Below are positions 44,804-54,243 of a stretch of 62,266 nt of DNA, piece by piece. Each line of letters begins with the position of its first letter. Position 1 is the stretch's first letter. The notes under the pieces were generated by a model. That model did no database searches. It was given only the letters and a program-made list of their open reading frames with translations, and was not told the DNA's origin. The translations under genes and the position numbers were made by a program. The stretch comes from Bacteroidales bacterium UBA3754. GTDB lineage: Bacteria > Bacteroidota > Bacteroidia > Bacteroidales > UBA1715. Where the stretch lies: the NCBI GenBank assembly GCA_002371705.1, contig DFGI01000034.1:1656-63921 (forward strand). The letters run 5' to 3'.

Positions 44804-46342
44804 TTAATCTTGCAACTTCCGCAACAAATTGTTCAGCGAGCATTTTGCTGGAAGTGTTGCCACAACTTCGTCTATCGACATACGAACCTGACTCATCGTG
44901 TCGCGTTCGCGAACGGTAACCGTGTTGTCTTCCAACGTTTGGTGGTCAACCGTCACGCAATATGGCGTACCAATTGAATCCTGACGACGGTAGCGTTTTC
45001 CGATAGAATCTTTTTCTTCGTATTGACAGTTGCATTCAATTTCCAACTGACGCATAATTTTTTGCGCAACTTCTGGCAAACCGTCTTTTTTAACCAACGG
45101 CATAACAGCAATTTTCACTGGAGCCAACGCAGCTGGAATACGGAGCACGTCGCGCATTTCGCCGTCAACTTGCTCTTCGCAGTACGAATTGCACAACACT
45201 GCCAACACGGTTCTATCCAAACCGATAGAAGTTTCGATTACGTATGGCACATAACTTTCGTTCAATTCTGGGTCGAAATATTGAATTTTCTTGCCTGAGA
45301 ATTTTTGGTGCTGGCTCAAGTCGAAGTTCGTACGTGAGTGAATACCTTCCAATTCCTTGAAGCCCATTGGGAAATTGAATTCAATATCGGTTGCCGCATT
45401 TGCATAGTGGGCAAGTTTTTCGTGGTCGTGGAAGCGATAGTTTTGCTCGCCCATGCCCATTGCCTTGTGCCAGTTCAAACGAGTTTCCTTCCATTTCTTG
45501 AACCATTCCATTTCTGAGCCAGGACGAACGAAGAACTGCATTTCCATCTGCTCGAATTCACGCATACGGAACACGAACTGACGGGCAACAATCTCGTTAC
45601 GGAACGCCTTACCAATTTGTGCGATACCGAACGGAATCTTCATACGACCAGTTTTCTGTACGTTCAAATAGTTCACAAAAATACCTTGAGCCGTTTCCGG
45701 ACGAAGATAAATGGAACTTGCGCCATCGGCAGTGGAACCAAGTTTCGTTTCAAACATAAGGTTGAACTGACGAACCTCCGACCAGTTAGCCGTTCCCGAA
45801 ATAGGACACACAATGCCCAAATCAAGAATCAACTGGCGCATTGCCTCCAAGTCGTTGGCGTTCAATGCCTCATCGTAGCGTTTTGTAATTTCGTCAATCT
45901 TTGCCTGTTCACGAAGAATGTTCGGGTTCGTTTCGCGTGCTTTCGCCTCGTCGAACGCATCGCCGAATTTCTTACGACCTTTTTCTATTTCCTTGAGAAT
46001 CTTTTGGTTGTGTTTTTCGCGTTCTTCCTCAATCAACACATCGGCACGATAGCGTTTTTTCGAATCTTTGTTGTCAATCAACGGGTCGTTGAATGCGTCA
46101 ACGTGACCTGATGCCTTCCAAATGGTTGGGTGCATAAAGATTGAAGAATCAATACCCACAATGTTTTCGTGCAAACGAACCATTGCGTTCCACCAATATT
46201 GTTTGATGTTATTTTTCAGTTCAACACCGTTTTGTCCGTAATCATAAACGGCTCCAAGGCCGTCGTAAATCTCGCTCGAAGGGAATATAAAACCGTATTC
46301 CTTAGCGTGAGCGATAACTTTTTTTAGTAAATCGTCTGCCAT
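44804..46342 (-). CDS. glyS: Glycyl-tRNA synthetase (single-chain type)
   Basis: Charges tRNA-Gly; class II alpha-2 enzyme of 512 residues, the form found in Bacteroidetes, archaea and eukaryotes rather than the tetrameric bacterial GlyQS. Motif 1 lies near the N-terminus; motif 2 is in FRNEIVARQFVFRMREFEQ-like sequence near 205; motif 3 contains GLDRTVLAVL near 370. The anticodon-binding domain forms the last 100 residues. A TAnnTTTG box lies 29 bases before the start. Confidence 0.95.
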   Translation of the reverse strand: MADDLLKKVIAHAKEYGFIFPSSEIYDGLGAVYDYGQNGVELKNNIKQYWWNAMVRLHENIVGIDSSIFMHPTIWKASGHVDAFNDPLIDNKDSKKRYRADVLIEEEREKHNQKILKEIEKGRKKFGDAFDEAKARETNPNILREQAKIDEITKRYDEALNANDLEAMRQLILDLGIVCPISGTANWSEVRQFNLMFETKLGSTADGASSIYLRPETAQGIFVNYLNVQKTGRMKIPFGIAQIGKAFRNEIVARQFVFRMREFEQMEMQFFVRPGSEMEWFKKWKETRLNWHKAMGMGEQNYRFHDHEKLAHYANAATDIEFNFPMGFKELEGIHSRTNFDLSQHQKFSGKKIQYFDPELNESYVPYVIETSIGLDRTVLAVLCNSYCEEQVDGEMRDVLRIPAALAPVKIAVMPLVKKDGLPEVAQKIMRQLEIECNCQYEEKDSIGKRYRRQDSIGTPYCVTVDHQTLEDNTVTVRERDTMSQVRMSIDEVVATLPAKCSLNNLLRKLQD

Positions 46343-46371
46343 GTTATGTCCTGTACATTTAAATTAGCGTG

Positions 46372-46379
46372 CAAAATTA
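46372..46379 (-). promoter_or_regulatory. -7 box of glyS
   Basis: Minus-strand TAATTTTG, 29 bases before the glyS ATG. Confidence 0.45.
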
Positions 46380-46451
46380 ATAAAATAAATAAGAATCTGT
46401 TCATAAAGCAGAAAATAGTACAATTTTGCTTTATATGTGACAAAAGAGATG

Positions 46452-46459
46452 TATGTTTG
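46452..46459 (+). promoter_or_regulatory. -7 box of ruvX
   Basis: TATGTTTG ends seven bases before the ruvX ATG; a TTTG at 46425-46428 is 23 bases upstream, slightly long for a -33 box. The mRNA would be almost leaderless. Confidence 0.5.
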
Positions 46460-46466
46460 CATTGTT

Positions 46467-46877
46467 ATGGGACGAATACTTGCTATAGATTACGGAACGA
46501 AGCGCACGGGAATTGCGGTCACCGACCCGTTGCAAATCATTGCGAACTCGCTGACGACCGTCAGAAGTTGCGATTTAATCACATTTTTGAAAGATTATTT
46601 TGCAAAGGAACAAGTTGACCACGTAGTGATAGGAATGCCGACAACGCTCCGTAACGAGCCTTCGGAAAACGCCAAATATGTAAAAATCTTTGAAAAACAG
46701 TTCCAAAAGGAATTTCCCCAAATGCCCATCAGCGAAATCGACGAGCGATTCACCTCAACCCTTGCCCACCAAGCAATGCTCGCAGGCGGCATGAAGAAAA
46801 AAGACCGCCAAAACAAAGAAGTTGTCGATAGCATCAGCGCCACTATCATTCTGCAATCGTATATGGAACGAAGATAA
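46467..46877 (+). CDS. ruvX: Putative pre-16S rRNA nuclease / Holliday-junction resolvase-like protein
   Basis: A 136-residue YqgF (RuvX) protein with an RNase H-like fold. The first catalytic Asp is in LAIDYGTKRTGIAVTD, then comes the VIGMPTTLRNEPSENAK segment and EIDERFTS with the next acidic residue; the DSISATIILQSY end is typical. The ATG at 46467 gives the canonical MGRILAIDYG start. Confidence 0.93.
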   Translation: MGRILAIDYGTKRTGIAVTDPLQIIANSLTTVRSCDLITFLKDYFAKEQVDHVVIGMPTTLRNEPSENAKYVKIFEKQFQKEFPQMPISEIDERFTSTLAHQAMLAGGMKKKDRQNKEVVDSISATIILQSYMERR

Positions 46878-46945
46878 CCTATCTTTGGAGTAACGAGTTG
46901 TAGAATTTGCGGTACTATCCAAATCTTCTGAAATTATATACAACA

Positions 46946-47425
46946 CTATTTTTTTTTCTTTTCACATTCCTCTATTTCAATTAATCCATGTTTGGTTTGA
47001 ATGTTAAATGCTTCCAGTGCTTCATTAGGAGTGTAAGCTTTAAATTTACAAATGAATTTATCATTTATCAATTTTAATTCTTTTCTTCGTTTAGCATATT
47101 TAACCCTTTCTCCATTTATTAAATAAACAAATCTACTTTTCAAATTCACATGTTTTTCCTTCAGTTTTATTTTGCACGAAGTTCCTATTTTACCAATTTC
47201 ATAGAAATCTTTACTTGTTAGTAATAATCCGTCTAATATATATACCAAATTGCTATCTTTTTCTTGTGGGCAATTTGTCGTTATTGTTAAATCATCAATA
47301 ATAACATTTAGATTAGTATCCACAAGAATAATCGTATCATTTTGACTATAAATCGTTCTATTCGCCTGAGAATAACCTATATTAAAGCATGTTAAAAATA
47401 AAAATAAAAAAAATATTTGTCTCAT
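46946..47425 (-). CDS. Hypothetical secreted protein, end of small lipoprotein operon
   Basis: A 159-residue protein with a signal peptide (cleaved near YSQA). The mature part has repeated short beta strands (NDTIILVDTNLNVIIDD) and a Lys-rich end of four consecutive K. Two Cys may form a disulphide. I do not recognise a family. It is the last gene of a minus-strand AT-rich run (49206 to 46946), 13 bases after its neighbour, and is convergent with ruvX. Confidence 0.55.
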   Translation of the reverse strand: MRQIFFLFLFLTCFNIGYSQANRTIYSQNDTIILVDTNLNVIIDDLTITTNCPQEKDSNLVYILDGLLLTSKDFYEIGKIGTSCKIKLKEKHVNLKSRFVYLINGERVKYAKRRKELKLINDKFICKFKAYTPNEALEAFNIQTKHGLIEIEECEKKKK

Positions 47426-47438
47426 TTATCGAACAACT

Positions 47439-47693
47439 TTAAAAATTACTAAATAAGAAAAATCTAAGAAAATAATCTTGAAAATATACTTCCTGTGTTG
47501 TTTGTCCTCCAATATTGGTATGTAGTCCAGAATGTATTCTGTTTATTAAAAACAAATTGCCTTGAATTTGTCTATCTCCCGTATGATACGTTTGTGTTGT
47601 AGTGTCATCATCGAAGAAAACATTAAACTCCTTTTGTACACAACTTGTAATTGTAAAACTCAGAATTAACAAATAAAAAATTTTCTTATTCAT
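47439..47693 (-). CDS. Small hypothetical lipoprotein
   Basis: An 84-residue protein whose signal peptide ends in a lipobox (TITSC, Cys at about 18), so it should be lipid-anchored. The remaining 66 residues are rich in Asp, Thr and Phe (FFDDDTTTQTYHTGDRQIQG) and end in a Phe-rich tail. No recognised domain. It is spaced 63 bases from the next gene upstream and 13 from the gene downstream, in an operon-like run. Confidence 0.5.
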   Translation of the reverse strand: MNKKIFYLLILSFTITSCVQKEFNVFFDDDTTTQTYHTGDRQIQGNLFLINRIHSGLHTNIGGQTTQEVYFQDYFLRFFLFSNF

Positions 47694-47756
47694 AGCATAG
47701 AGACTATTTGTGTCATTTTACTTGATTGTGAAAATGTTAATTTCGTTATATGAGGT

Positions 47757-48779
47757 TCATTTTCTCCTTTTTGTTGGTTTTGTATCATATTCATGCCAAA
47801 AGTTTAAACTTATAATGGCGTCACAATTATTATAATTTCCTATATCTAAGGTTATAAATTCATCACACGTCGTTGGATATGCTTTTTCAAGGCAACGATT
47901 CCTTTCTCCTTTAAAAAAAGATCCTTTTGAAACACCAGGAGCAGAAAAGTCAACTCGTTTCCCCTTAAAATCGAAATTTCCTCGACACGATTTAAATATA
48001 CAATTCAAATATTCTGCTTCATATTCGTTTAGAAGCAGATTATTATCTATACCCATTCTGTCGAAATTATCTATTACTTCTTTGGGCATATCGTCAAACG
48101 ATATTCTTGAAGATTCTTTTATTACGGTGTCCTTAATCACAGAGTAATTCTTAATTCCTTCCTTATCCTCATAGAGGATTCGCACATCATTTTCGAAAAC
48201 ACAATAATAACACTGATTTTTTTCTCCAGTGTAAGCGAAAATAAATTTGGGAGATAATCGTAATATGGTGGATAGAACTTCTCTACTCATAGAGAAGTTT
48301 ACCGCATCCCATTTCATATAAAACATTTGAGCGACCCCGACTGGTGTTTCCCCTTGGTTTTTATATATCCAACAATTATGTGTTGAGAAAAATTTTTTAT
48401 TTCTGCTTGAATAAAGTGTTATTCGGTTATAGAAATCATCTATCGAACTAAAATACAAATTTTTACAGTCTAAAGACAATTCATTGTCAATGCATTCAAT
48501 TACAGAACAGAACAGAGAATTAAGTTCCTCTACAGGCGTTTTAATTCGACAATTTTTTTTTGCCCTTTTAATAGCAATTTTGTTTTTTTGGTGAATATTA
48601 TAATCTGCATAATCATCTATTACGACAACCTTATAGGGACTTTTGACATATCCAAATATGGTTTTCTTTGGAGGAAGTGTAATCTTTACTTGTTGAGCAA
48701 AACAAAATTCAGTAAATATGGAAAGAACAGCAAGTAATATTAAGCCTCTTGTTTTTCTTTGTGGGTTTAAATTTTTCAT
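47757..48779 (-). CDS. Hypothetical secreted protein
   Basis: A 340-residue protein with a basic start (MKNLNPQRKTRGL) and a signal peptide cleaved after CFAQ. It has several Cys (in NLFCSVIECIDNELSLDC, NCWIYK, QCYYCVF, NCIFKSC) and alternating charged and aromatic residues, so disulphides are likely in the periplasm or outside. No catalytic motif was recognised. It lies eight bases after the lipoprotein gene at 48787 and belongs to the same operon. Confidence 0.55.
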   Translation of the reverse strand: MKNLNPQRKTRGLILLAVLSIFTEFCFAQQVKITLPPKKTIFGYVKSPYKVVVIDDYADYNIHQKNKIAIKRAKKNCRIKTPVEELNSLFCSVIECIDNELSLDCKNLYFSSIDDFYNRITLYSSRNKKFFSTHNCWIYKNQGETPVGVAQMFYMKWDAVNFSMSREVLSTILRLSPKFIFAYTGEKNQCYYCVFENDVRILYEDKEGIKNYSVIKDTVIKESSRISFDDMPKEVIDNFDRMGIDNNLLLNEYEAEYLNCIFKSCRGNFDFKGKRVDFSAPGVSKGSFFKGERNRCLEKAYPTTCDEFITLDIGNYNNCDAIISLNFWHEYDTKPTKRRK

Positions 48780-48786
48780 AATGTAA

Positions 48787-49206
48787 CTATGGGTATGTTA
48801 TAGTGTAATCAGTTTTCTCCAAGTCCTCAATACTTAAATCATAGCGTTTAAGTATGAGATAATTTTTTCTTATAGTATCCCAAGCAACATTTTCAAAAAT
48901 AGTGGCATCTATAAAAAATACAGAAAGTGTATCTGCTGGCAGTTTCTGTATAATTTCTTTCCATTGTATTTGTGAAGACCAAGTGAAATCACTATTAGAT
49001 GAAACTTTGTTAAAAAATTTGTAAGAAATAGGCAGGAGCGTATCAGGATAAACATTTTCAGACTCACGGTATGCAGGATAAACGTATAAATCGCAGTTAG
49101 ATTTGTTTACGAGAAGAATTTCGTAGAAATATTCACCAAAAGGTAATTTTTCACAAGAACTTGCACAAGCGAAAATAGCAAAAATTATCAATAATACTTT
49201 TTTCAT
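48787..49206 (-). CDS. Hypothetical lipoprotein of a Bacteroidales family
   Basis: A 139-residue protein with lipobox CASSC. The mature part opens with a VNKSNCDLYVYPAY segment and ends in YDLSIEDLEKTDYTITYP, a pattern I have met in many uncharacterised Bacteroidales lipoproteins, often in several copies. The function is not known. It is now the first complete gene of the AT-rich run; a short coding-like remnant ends four bases upstream. Confidence 0.6.
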   Translation of the reverse strand: MKKVLLIIFAIFACASSCEKLPFGEYFYEILLVNKSNCDLYVYPAYRESENVYPDTLLPISYKFFNKVSSNSDFTWSSQIQWKEIIQKLPADTLSVFFIDATIFENVAWDTIRKNYLILKRYDLSIEDLEKTDYTITYP

Positions 49207-49209
49207 ATT

Positions 49210-49326
49210 TTATTTGCTTAATGGATATGTTTGTATGTAATTAGACCAATCAATATCATAATTGATTCCGAAATACTTTTCAGCAAATCGGTTTGCTCTA
49301 TATTCAGTAATGTAAATGTACGATTT
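49210..49326 (-). pseudogene. Possible 3' remnant of the first gene of the small-lipoprotein operon
   Basis: A minus-strand frame of 38 codons with no start contains ITEYRANRFAEKYFGINYDI and ends in TYPLSK. The residue pattern is protein-like, it stops four bases before the start of the next gene (operon spacing), and a TAAATTTG box lies 36 bases upstream. Two stops precede it, so if real it is the tail of a truncated gene. Confidence 0.35.
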
Positions 49327-49644
49327 TCATTCTTCTTTTTAGATAGTTTTGATATAACGACACAAATTTAGTATATAAATTTGTGCAATAAAATATTTTT
49401 GCCAATAATTTTTTATTAGTGTAATTTTTACACTAAGCCTATTTTATTGGTGTTCAGCGATTTTTCAAACGAAATTATATCATAAAAAAATTAGTGTTTC
49501 TTTTTTTGAAACAAATTGGTTTCGAGGTTGCCATTTGCACAACACAGACATAAACATTTGATTTCCAAAACCTTATTTGTTTTCTTTACTATTTATTAAT
49601 TAAATATTGCAAAATAACTATTTACTTTTTTCGACTTGTTTTCA
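49327..49644. other. AT-rich intergenic stretch
   Basis: About 320 very AT-rich bases between the minus-strand lipoprotein operon and def. A minus-strand TAAATTTG at 49363-49370 is the likely -7 box of the operon. Nothing else recognisable. Confidence 0.45.
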
Positions 49645-49652
49645 TACATTTG
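49645..49652 (+). promoter_or_regulatory. -7 box of def
   Basis: TACATTTG, 20 bases before the def ATG. No -33 TTTG at standard spacing. Confidence 0.5.
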
Positions 49653-49672
49653 CACGTTCAAAAACAAAAATT

Positions 49673-50230
49673 ATGATAAAACCAATTGTAGCATACGGAA
49701 ACCCTGTTCTACGGAAAGTTGCAGTGGATATTGATAAGAACTATCCTGATTTTCAAACTGTTATCACTAATTTATACGATACGTTGAAAAGCTCCGAAGG
49801 TGTGGGACTTGCCGCTCCGCAAATTGGTTTGTCAATTCGTGTGTTTGTGGTCGATGCGAATGGATTTGCCGAGGATTATCCCGACGCTAAGGGCTTTGTT
49901 CGCACATTCATCAACCCACAAATTATTGAAACAAAAGGAAAAGAATGGATGTTTAACGAAGGCTGTCTCAGCTTTCCCGGCATTTTCGAAGATGTGTCGC
50001 GTCCGTCGGATGTGACGATTCGCTATCTTGACGAACAATTTGTGGAACACACCGAAACATTCACCGGCATCTGCGCCCGAATTATTCAGCACGAATACGA
50101 CCATTTGGACGGAAAATGTTTTATCGACCGTCTTAATCCACTGAAACGCAAAATGTTAAGCGGGAAATTGAACAACATTCTCAAAGGAAAAGTCACGACA
50201 CGATATAAAATTAAATTTGCTAAAATTTAG
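49673..50230 (+). CDS. def: Peptide deformylase
   Basis: Removes the formyl group from the initiator methionine of new proteins. The 185-residue enzyme carries the three deformylase motifs: GVGLAAPQIG (43-52), EGCLSFPG with the metal ligand C98, and QHEYDHLDG with ligands H140 and H144 and the catalytic Glu. The ATG at 49673 gives the normal MIKPIVAYG start. The comEC-like gene follows after 18 bases, so the two may be cotranscribed. Confidence 0.97.
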   Translation: MIKPIVAYGNPVLRKVAVDIDKNYPDFQTVITNLYDTLKSSEGVGLAAPQIGLSIRVFVVDANGFAEDYPDAKGFVRTFINPQIIETKGKEWMFNEGCLSFPGIFEDVSRPSDVTIRYLDEQFVEHTETFTGICARIIQHEYDHLDGKCFIDRLNPLKRKMLSGKLNNILKGKVTTRYKIKFAKI

Positions 50231-50248
50231 AGAAGAAAACAGAACTGT

Positions 50249-51775
50249 ATGACATTTTTACAAGCCGCAGTGTCGGATATACGCCACAGTATATTGACAC
50301 GAAATCCGTGTGTGTGCGTCGCCACCGCATTCATCATTGGTATAATCACGTTTCGGTTATTCCCAACAGAATTGCCCAATGCACTGTTTGTTGGACTGCT
50401 GTGTTGCTACGCAATTTTTGTTATTATTATTTCTAAATGGTTGAAATCCATAGCAATAGCAATGCTGTTTTCGTGGTTTGCATTTGCAGGCTACTGCACC
50501 ACGGCACTTCACGCCCAAAAATATTGCGAACTACCTGAAGGAGAATATGTTACCGCAAAAGTCACAGCATCGCCACAGGAAAAACCGAAATCATATAAAA
50601 TAACTGTCCGCATTTTCGGGGAAAAGGATTGCAATGCCATTGTATATCTTGCAAAAGACTCGGCAGCCGCAGCAATCCAGTACGGCGACATATTACTGTT
50701 CAAAAACAAGTTCAAACGTATCGTAAACGACGAACACGCCACATTCGATTTTCAGGCGTACGCCGCAAACCAGTACATATATTCACAAATGTACGCCCCC
50801 AAAACGAACTGGAGCCGTATCGGCCACGAAACCGATGTTGTTTCGCATTGTATGGCATTCCGTTCGTGGGCATTGCGGATTTTTGAACGTAACAATCTGG
50901 AAGAAAAGAACATACATCTTATTTCAGCATTGGCGTTTGGCGACAAATCATTGCTCGATAACGACACCAAACAAGAATTCCAGACAGCTGGTGCAATGCA
51001 CATTCTCGCCGTATCGGGACTGCATGTGGGCATTATCAACGGAGTGTTGTTTTTTCTGTTTGGCTTTATTCGGAACAAGAAATTTCTGTGGCTCAAAATA
51101 GTTTGTTGCATAGCAGGAATTTGGCTCTATGCCTGCATCACAGGAATGAGTCCGTCGGTGCGGCGGGCTTCCATAATGTGTTCAATGGCTTCGGTGGCAC
51201 TGTTGCTCAAACGCAATATCAGCACATACAACACACTTGCCGCCGCCGCGTTTTTCACGCTATTTCTATCGCCAAACGACTTATTCTCAGTAAGTTTCCA
51301 ACTTTCGTACGCGGCTGTGCTCAGCATTGTGTATTTTGGAACAAAAATTCAAAAACTGCTTCACCCCGAAACACCCATAGGAACGTATGTGTGGGGAATT
51401 ATTGCCGTGTCGGTTGCGGTTCAAATCGGAACAATGCCGCTCACATTGTACTATTTTGGAACAATTCCAACCTACAGCCTTCTCACAAATATTGTGGTCA
51501 TTCCACTGGCTTTTATACTTGTAACGACAATAATTATAACTTTGACTACAAGTTTTCTGCCGTTGATTTCCACATTTTTTGCAAAAATAGTAGATTTTTC
51601 AGCCACCTATCTTCAAGATGCCATTTCCGACATCAATAGTTTTCCGCATCCGCAAATCAATGTGGAATACTCATTGAAATTGTCCATTTGTTCATATTTG
51701 TTACTATTTGTTTTGGTCATTTGTATAGAAATTCTTCAAAAACAATGGGAACGAAGGATGATAGTTAGGATTTAG
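50249..51775 (+). CDS. ComEC/Rec2-family membrane channel protein
   Basis: A 508-residue membrane protein of the ComEC/Rec2 family, the inner-membrane channel for DNA uptake. It has N-terminal membrane segments, a DUF4131-like soluble part (about 80-190) and the competence domain with the hallmark AGAMHILAVSGLHVGI segment (near 246) and about eight further membrane helices. It lacks the C-terminal metallo-beta-lactamase nuclease of longer ComEC proteins and is shorter than most Bacteroidetes members (about 650-700). Other competence genes are not nearby. A heptad array covers its 3' end. Confidence 0.85.
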   Translation: MTFLQAAVSDIRHSILTRNPCVCVATAFIIGIITFRLFPTELPNALFVGLLCCYAIFVIIISKWLKSIAIAMLFSWFAFAGYCTTALHAQKYCELPEGEYVTAKVTASPQEKPKSYKITVRIFGEKDCNAIVYLAKDSAAAAIQYGDILLFKNKFKRIVNDEHATFDFQAYAANQYIYSQMYAPKTNWSRIGHETDVVSHCMAFRSWALRIFERNNLEEKNIHLISALAFGDKSLLDNDTKQEFQTAGAMHILAVSGLHVGIINGVLFFLFGFIRNKKFLWLKIVCCIAGIWLYACITGMSPSVRRASIMCSMASVALLLKRNISTYNTLAAAAFFTLFLSPNDLFSVSFQLSYAAVLSIVYFGTKIQKLLHPETPIGTYVWGIIAVSVAVQIGTMPLTLYYFGTIPTYSLLTNIVVIPLAFILVTTIIITLTTSFLPLISTFFAKIVDFSATYLQDAISDINSFPHPQINVEYSLKLSICSYLLLFVLVICIEILQKQWERRMIVRI

Positions 51776-51791
51776 GAGGGTGGAGATAGGA
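51764..51791 (+). repeat. Heptad array F (4 units)
   Basis: Units gttagga, tttagga, gggtgga, gatagga (consensus nnnngga, period 7). It begins in the last codons of the ComEC-like gene and runs past the stop. Confidence 0.6.
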
Positions 51792-51812
51792 GGTTCTTTT
51801 TAGAAAAATCCT

Positions 51813-51820
51813 TATATTTG
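51813..51820 (+). promoter_or_regulatory. -7 box of the AlbA_2 gene
   Basis: TATATTTG, 41 bases before the ATG at 51862. Confidence 0.4.
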
Positions 51821-51861
51821 CTGATAGGAAAAATTGTACTATTCTTTTTGAATTTTGTGCG

Positions 51862-52776
51862 ATGGAAGATTTTTTTTCAAAAACAACATATTCGATTCAA
51901 GATATTCAGAAACTCATTGATAATGAGATAGAAGAATCCATTCATCTTGAATTCAAATCGGCGGGCGCTCTTGGCAAGTGGGACAGCAAGAAAACTGAAA
52001 TGACCAAAGATGTGGCGGCATTTGCCAACTCCGACGGCGGAATTATTGTATATGGTCTGTCGGAATGCAACCACAAGGCGAGTGCGCTTTCGTTCGTTGA
52101 TGGCACAATTTTCACAAAAGAATGGATTGAGCAAGTGCTAAATTCAGGCATTCAGCAGAAAATCAATGGTTTACAAATCTTCCCTATTCGCAACAACGGC
52201 AACATTGAACAATCAATCTACGTGGTGAAAATACCCAAAAGCTTCAACACGCCGCACATGAGCAAGGACAGAAAATTTTACCGCCGCTATAATTTTGAGG
52301 CTGTTCCTATGGAAGAATACGAGATTCGCGAATTATATAACCGCAAGAGCCACAGCAAGTTGCTCATTCAAGGATATTATCTTGGAAAATTCAGCGAAAA
52401 TGCCGAATCGCAGACTTACCATTTTCTTGCGCAAATAGCCAACGAAGGCGCACGTCCAGAATCGTCGTACAAGCTCAACATCTACATTAACTGTCCTGAT
52501 TTAGACAAAATGGCAATCAATTGGGAACAAAACGAGAATTTTTCGTTTACGATGATTGCGCCCAACAAGGTGAAACTTTCCGCTACGGGAAGCATTCCCA
52601 TCTACACCGACGAATGTCTTGACATGGCGCGGTTTTCAATGGAAATTCCCAATAAACTCTTCGACAAAATCGCCGATGAAATGTCAATTGATATGATTCT
52701 CCTCTATTCCGACGGGAAAAACGAGTTTCACATATCAAACGAAACAGTGCGGAAACGACTGATTTCGTTTAACTAA
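51862..52776 (+). CDS. AlbA_2 (Schlafen-like) domain protein
   Basis: A 304-residue cytoplasmic protein. The N-terminal 150 residues form an AlbA_2/Schlafen-like divergent ATP-binding domain: ESIHLEFKSA, TKDVAAFANSDGGIIVYGLSE and the later YRRYNFEAVPM segment that precedes the end of the domain. The C-terminal half (about 160-304) is unrecognised. Members of this family are found as regulators and in defence or stress contexts, and function is seldom known. It stands alone, convergent with argH with a 14-base gap. Confidence 0.8.
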   Translation: MEDFFSKTTYSIQDIQKLIDNEIEESIHLEFKSAGALGKWDSKKTEMTKDVAAFANSDGGIIVYGLSECNHKASALSFVDGTIFTKEWIEQVLNSGIQQKINGLQIFPIRNNGNIEQSIYVVKIPKSFNTPHMSKDRKFYRRYNFEAVPMEEYEIRELYNRKSHSKLLIQGYYLGKFSENAESQTYHFLAQIANEGARPESSYKLNIYINCPDLDKMAINWEQNENFSFTMIAPNKVKLSATGSIPIYTDECLDMARFSMEIPNKLFDKIADEMSIDMILLYSDGKNEFHISNETVRKRLISFN

Positions 52777-52790
52777 TAATTGATAGGCTT

Positions 52791-54140
52791 TTATTTCACC
52801 AACGTTTCCAGTTGTTTAGCTACGGCATCAAACGGAAATTCCGTGAAAACCTTGTCGAATTTCGCCTTAATCTTATCGTTGCATAGATTGCCGATACTGC
52901 CTTCGTGCGTGTGGTTTGCCTTGCGTTCAGCCTTGAAATTGCCGTGCTTGATGTCCAAACCGACTTTTTTGTACGCATCGCGGAACGGCATTCCTTCGTA
53001 TGTAAGACGATTCACCTCATCAACGCTGAAAATGTAATCGTACATTGGGTCATCAAGAATGTGCTCCGAAATCTTAATGTTTTTCAGCATCAACATCATC
53101 ATATCAATGCAACTGTTGACTTCGGTGAAACCAGGAATAAAGCATTCCTTAATTATTTGTAAATCACGATTGTAGCCAAACGGAAGATTTGTCGTGATGA
53201 ATGAAATTTCTGTCGGCAACGCCTGTAGTTTGTTTGATTTTGCACGGATAATCTCGAACACGTCGGGATTTTTCTTGTGCGGCATGATGCTCGAACCTGT
53301 GGTCAATTCTTCGGGGAACGACACGAAATGGAAATTCTGGTTCATAAACAAACACATTTCCATAGCCATTTTCGACAAAGTTGCGGCTATACTCGCAAGC
53401 GCGTAGCTCGTGATTTTCTCAACTTTTCCGCGTCCCATCTGGGCGTACATCACGTTATAGTTCAATGTTTCAAAACCCAACAATTCAGTTGTCATGGTTC
53501 TGTTCAACGGGAACGACGAGCCATAACCAGCTGCGGAACCGAGCGGATTTTGGTTTGCAATTTTGTATGCCGCCAACAACAACTGCAAGTCATCGACAAG
53601 ACTTTCGGCATAACAACCAAACCACAACCCGAACGACGACGGCATTGCAATCTGCAAATGCGTGTAACCCGGCATCAGCACGTTTTTATATTGTTCGCTC
53701 AAGGTTTGCAAAAGTGTAAACAAATCCTTTACACTTTCGGCAGTTCCCTGAATTGCGTCGCGGATGTACAACTTCATATCGAGCAGCACTTGGTCGTTGC
53801 GCGAACGACCGCTGTGGATTTTTTTGCCCACATCGCCAAGTTTTTCAGTCAGCAGAAACTCAACTTGCGAATGCACGTCTTCCACGTGGTCCTCAATTTT
53901 GAATGTGCCATTCAACACATCTTTATAAATGTTTTTCAGTTCCGCCTGCACAGCGTCAAGTTCGTCTTTCGTAAGCAATCCGATTGATTCCAGCATACGC
54001 GTATGTGCAAGATTTCCAAGCACATCGGCTTTCGCCAAATACACATCAAATTCTTTATCCTTACCTACGGTAAACGTGGAAACTTTTTCGTTCGGAGCGA
54101 CATCTTTCTGCCACAACGTAGTTGAATGTTTTTCTGCCAT
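52791..54140 (-). CDS. argH: Argininosuccinate lyase
   Basis: Splits argininosuccinate into arginine and fumarate, the last step of arginine synthesis. The 449-residue protein belongs to the fumarase/aspartase superfamily; the signature GSSIMPHKKNPDVFE near 280 and a catalytic-loop Ser are present, as are HSGRSRNDQV and GAAGYGSSFPL. ATG at 54140 is preferred over the GTG just before it. Together with the deacylase next to it this marks an arginine gene pair. A -7 box lies 50 bases upstream. Confidence 0.95.
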   Translation of the reverse strand: MAEKHSTTLWQKDVAPNEKVSTFTVGKDKEFDVYLAKADVLGNLAHTRMLESIGLLTKDELDAVQAELKNIYKDVLNGTFKIEDHVEDVHSQVEFLLTEKLGDVGKKIHSGRSRNDQVLLDMKLYIRDAIQGTAESVKDLFTLLQTLSEQYKNVLMPGYTHLQIAMPSSFGLWFGCYAESLVDDLQLLLAAYKIANQNPLGSAAGYGSSFPLNRTMTTELLGFETLNYNVMYAQMGRGKVEKITSYALASIAATLSKMAMEMCLFMNQNFHFVSFPEELTTGSSIMPHKKNPDVFEIIRAKSNKLQALPTEISFITTNLPFGYNRDLQIIKECFIPGFTEVNSCIDMMMLMLKNIKISEHILDDPMYDYIFSVDEVNRLTYEGMPFRDAYKKVGLDIKHGNFKAERKANHTHEGSIGNLCNDKIKAKFDKVFTEFPFDAVAKQLETLVK

Positions 54141-54190
54141 CACACAAGTTTTTGTAAATCAGCACTCAAAGCCACTGCTTTTGTGCGGAA

Positions 54191-54198
54191 CAAATATA
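54191..54198 (-). promoter_or_regulatory. -7 box of argH
   Basis: Minus-strand TATATTTG, 50 bases before the argH ATG, in the gap after the deacylase gene. Confidence 0.4.
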
Positions 54199-54243
54199 TA
54201 CATTTTTACAATTCGCTGCCCATTTGGCGCAAATACTCAGCGC

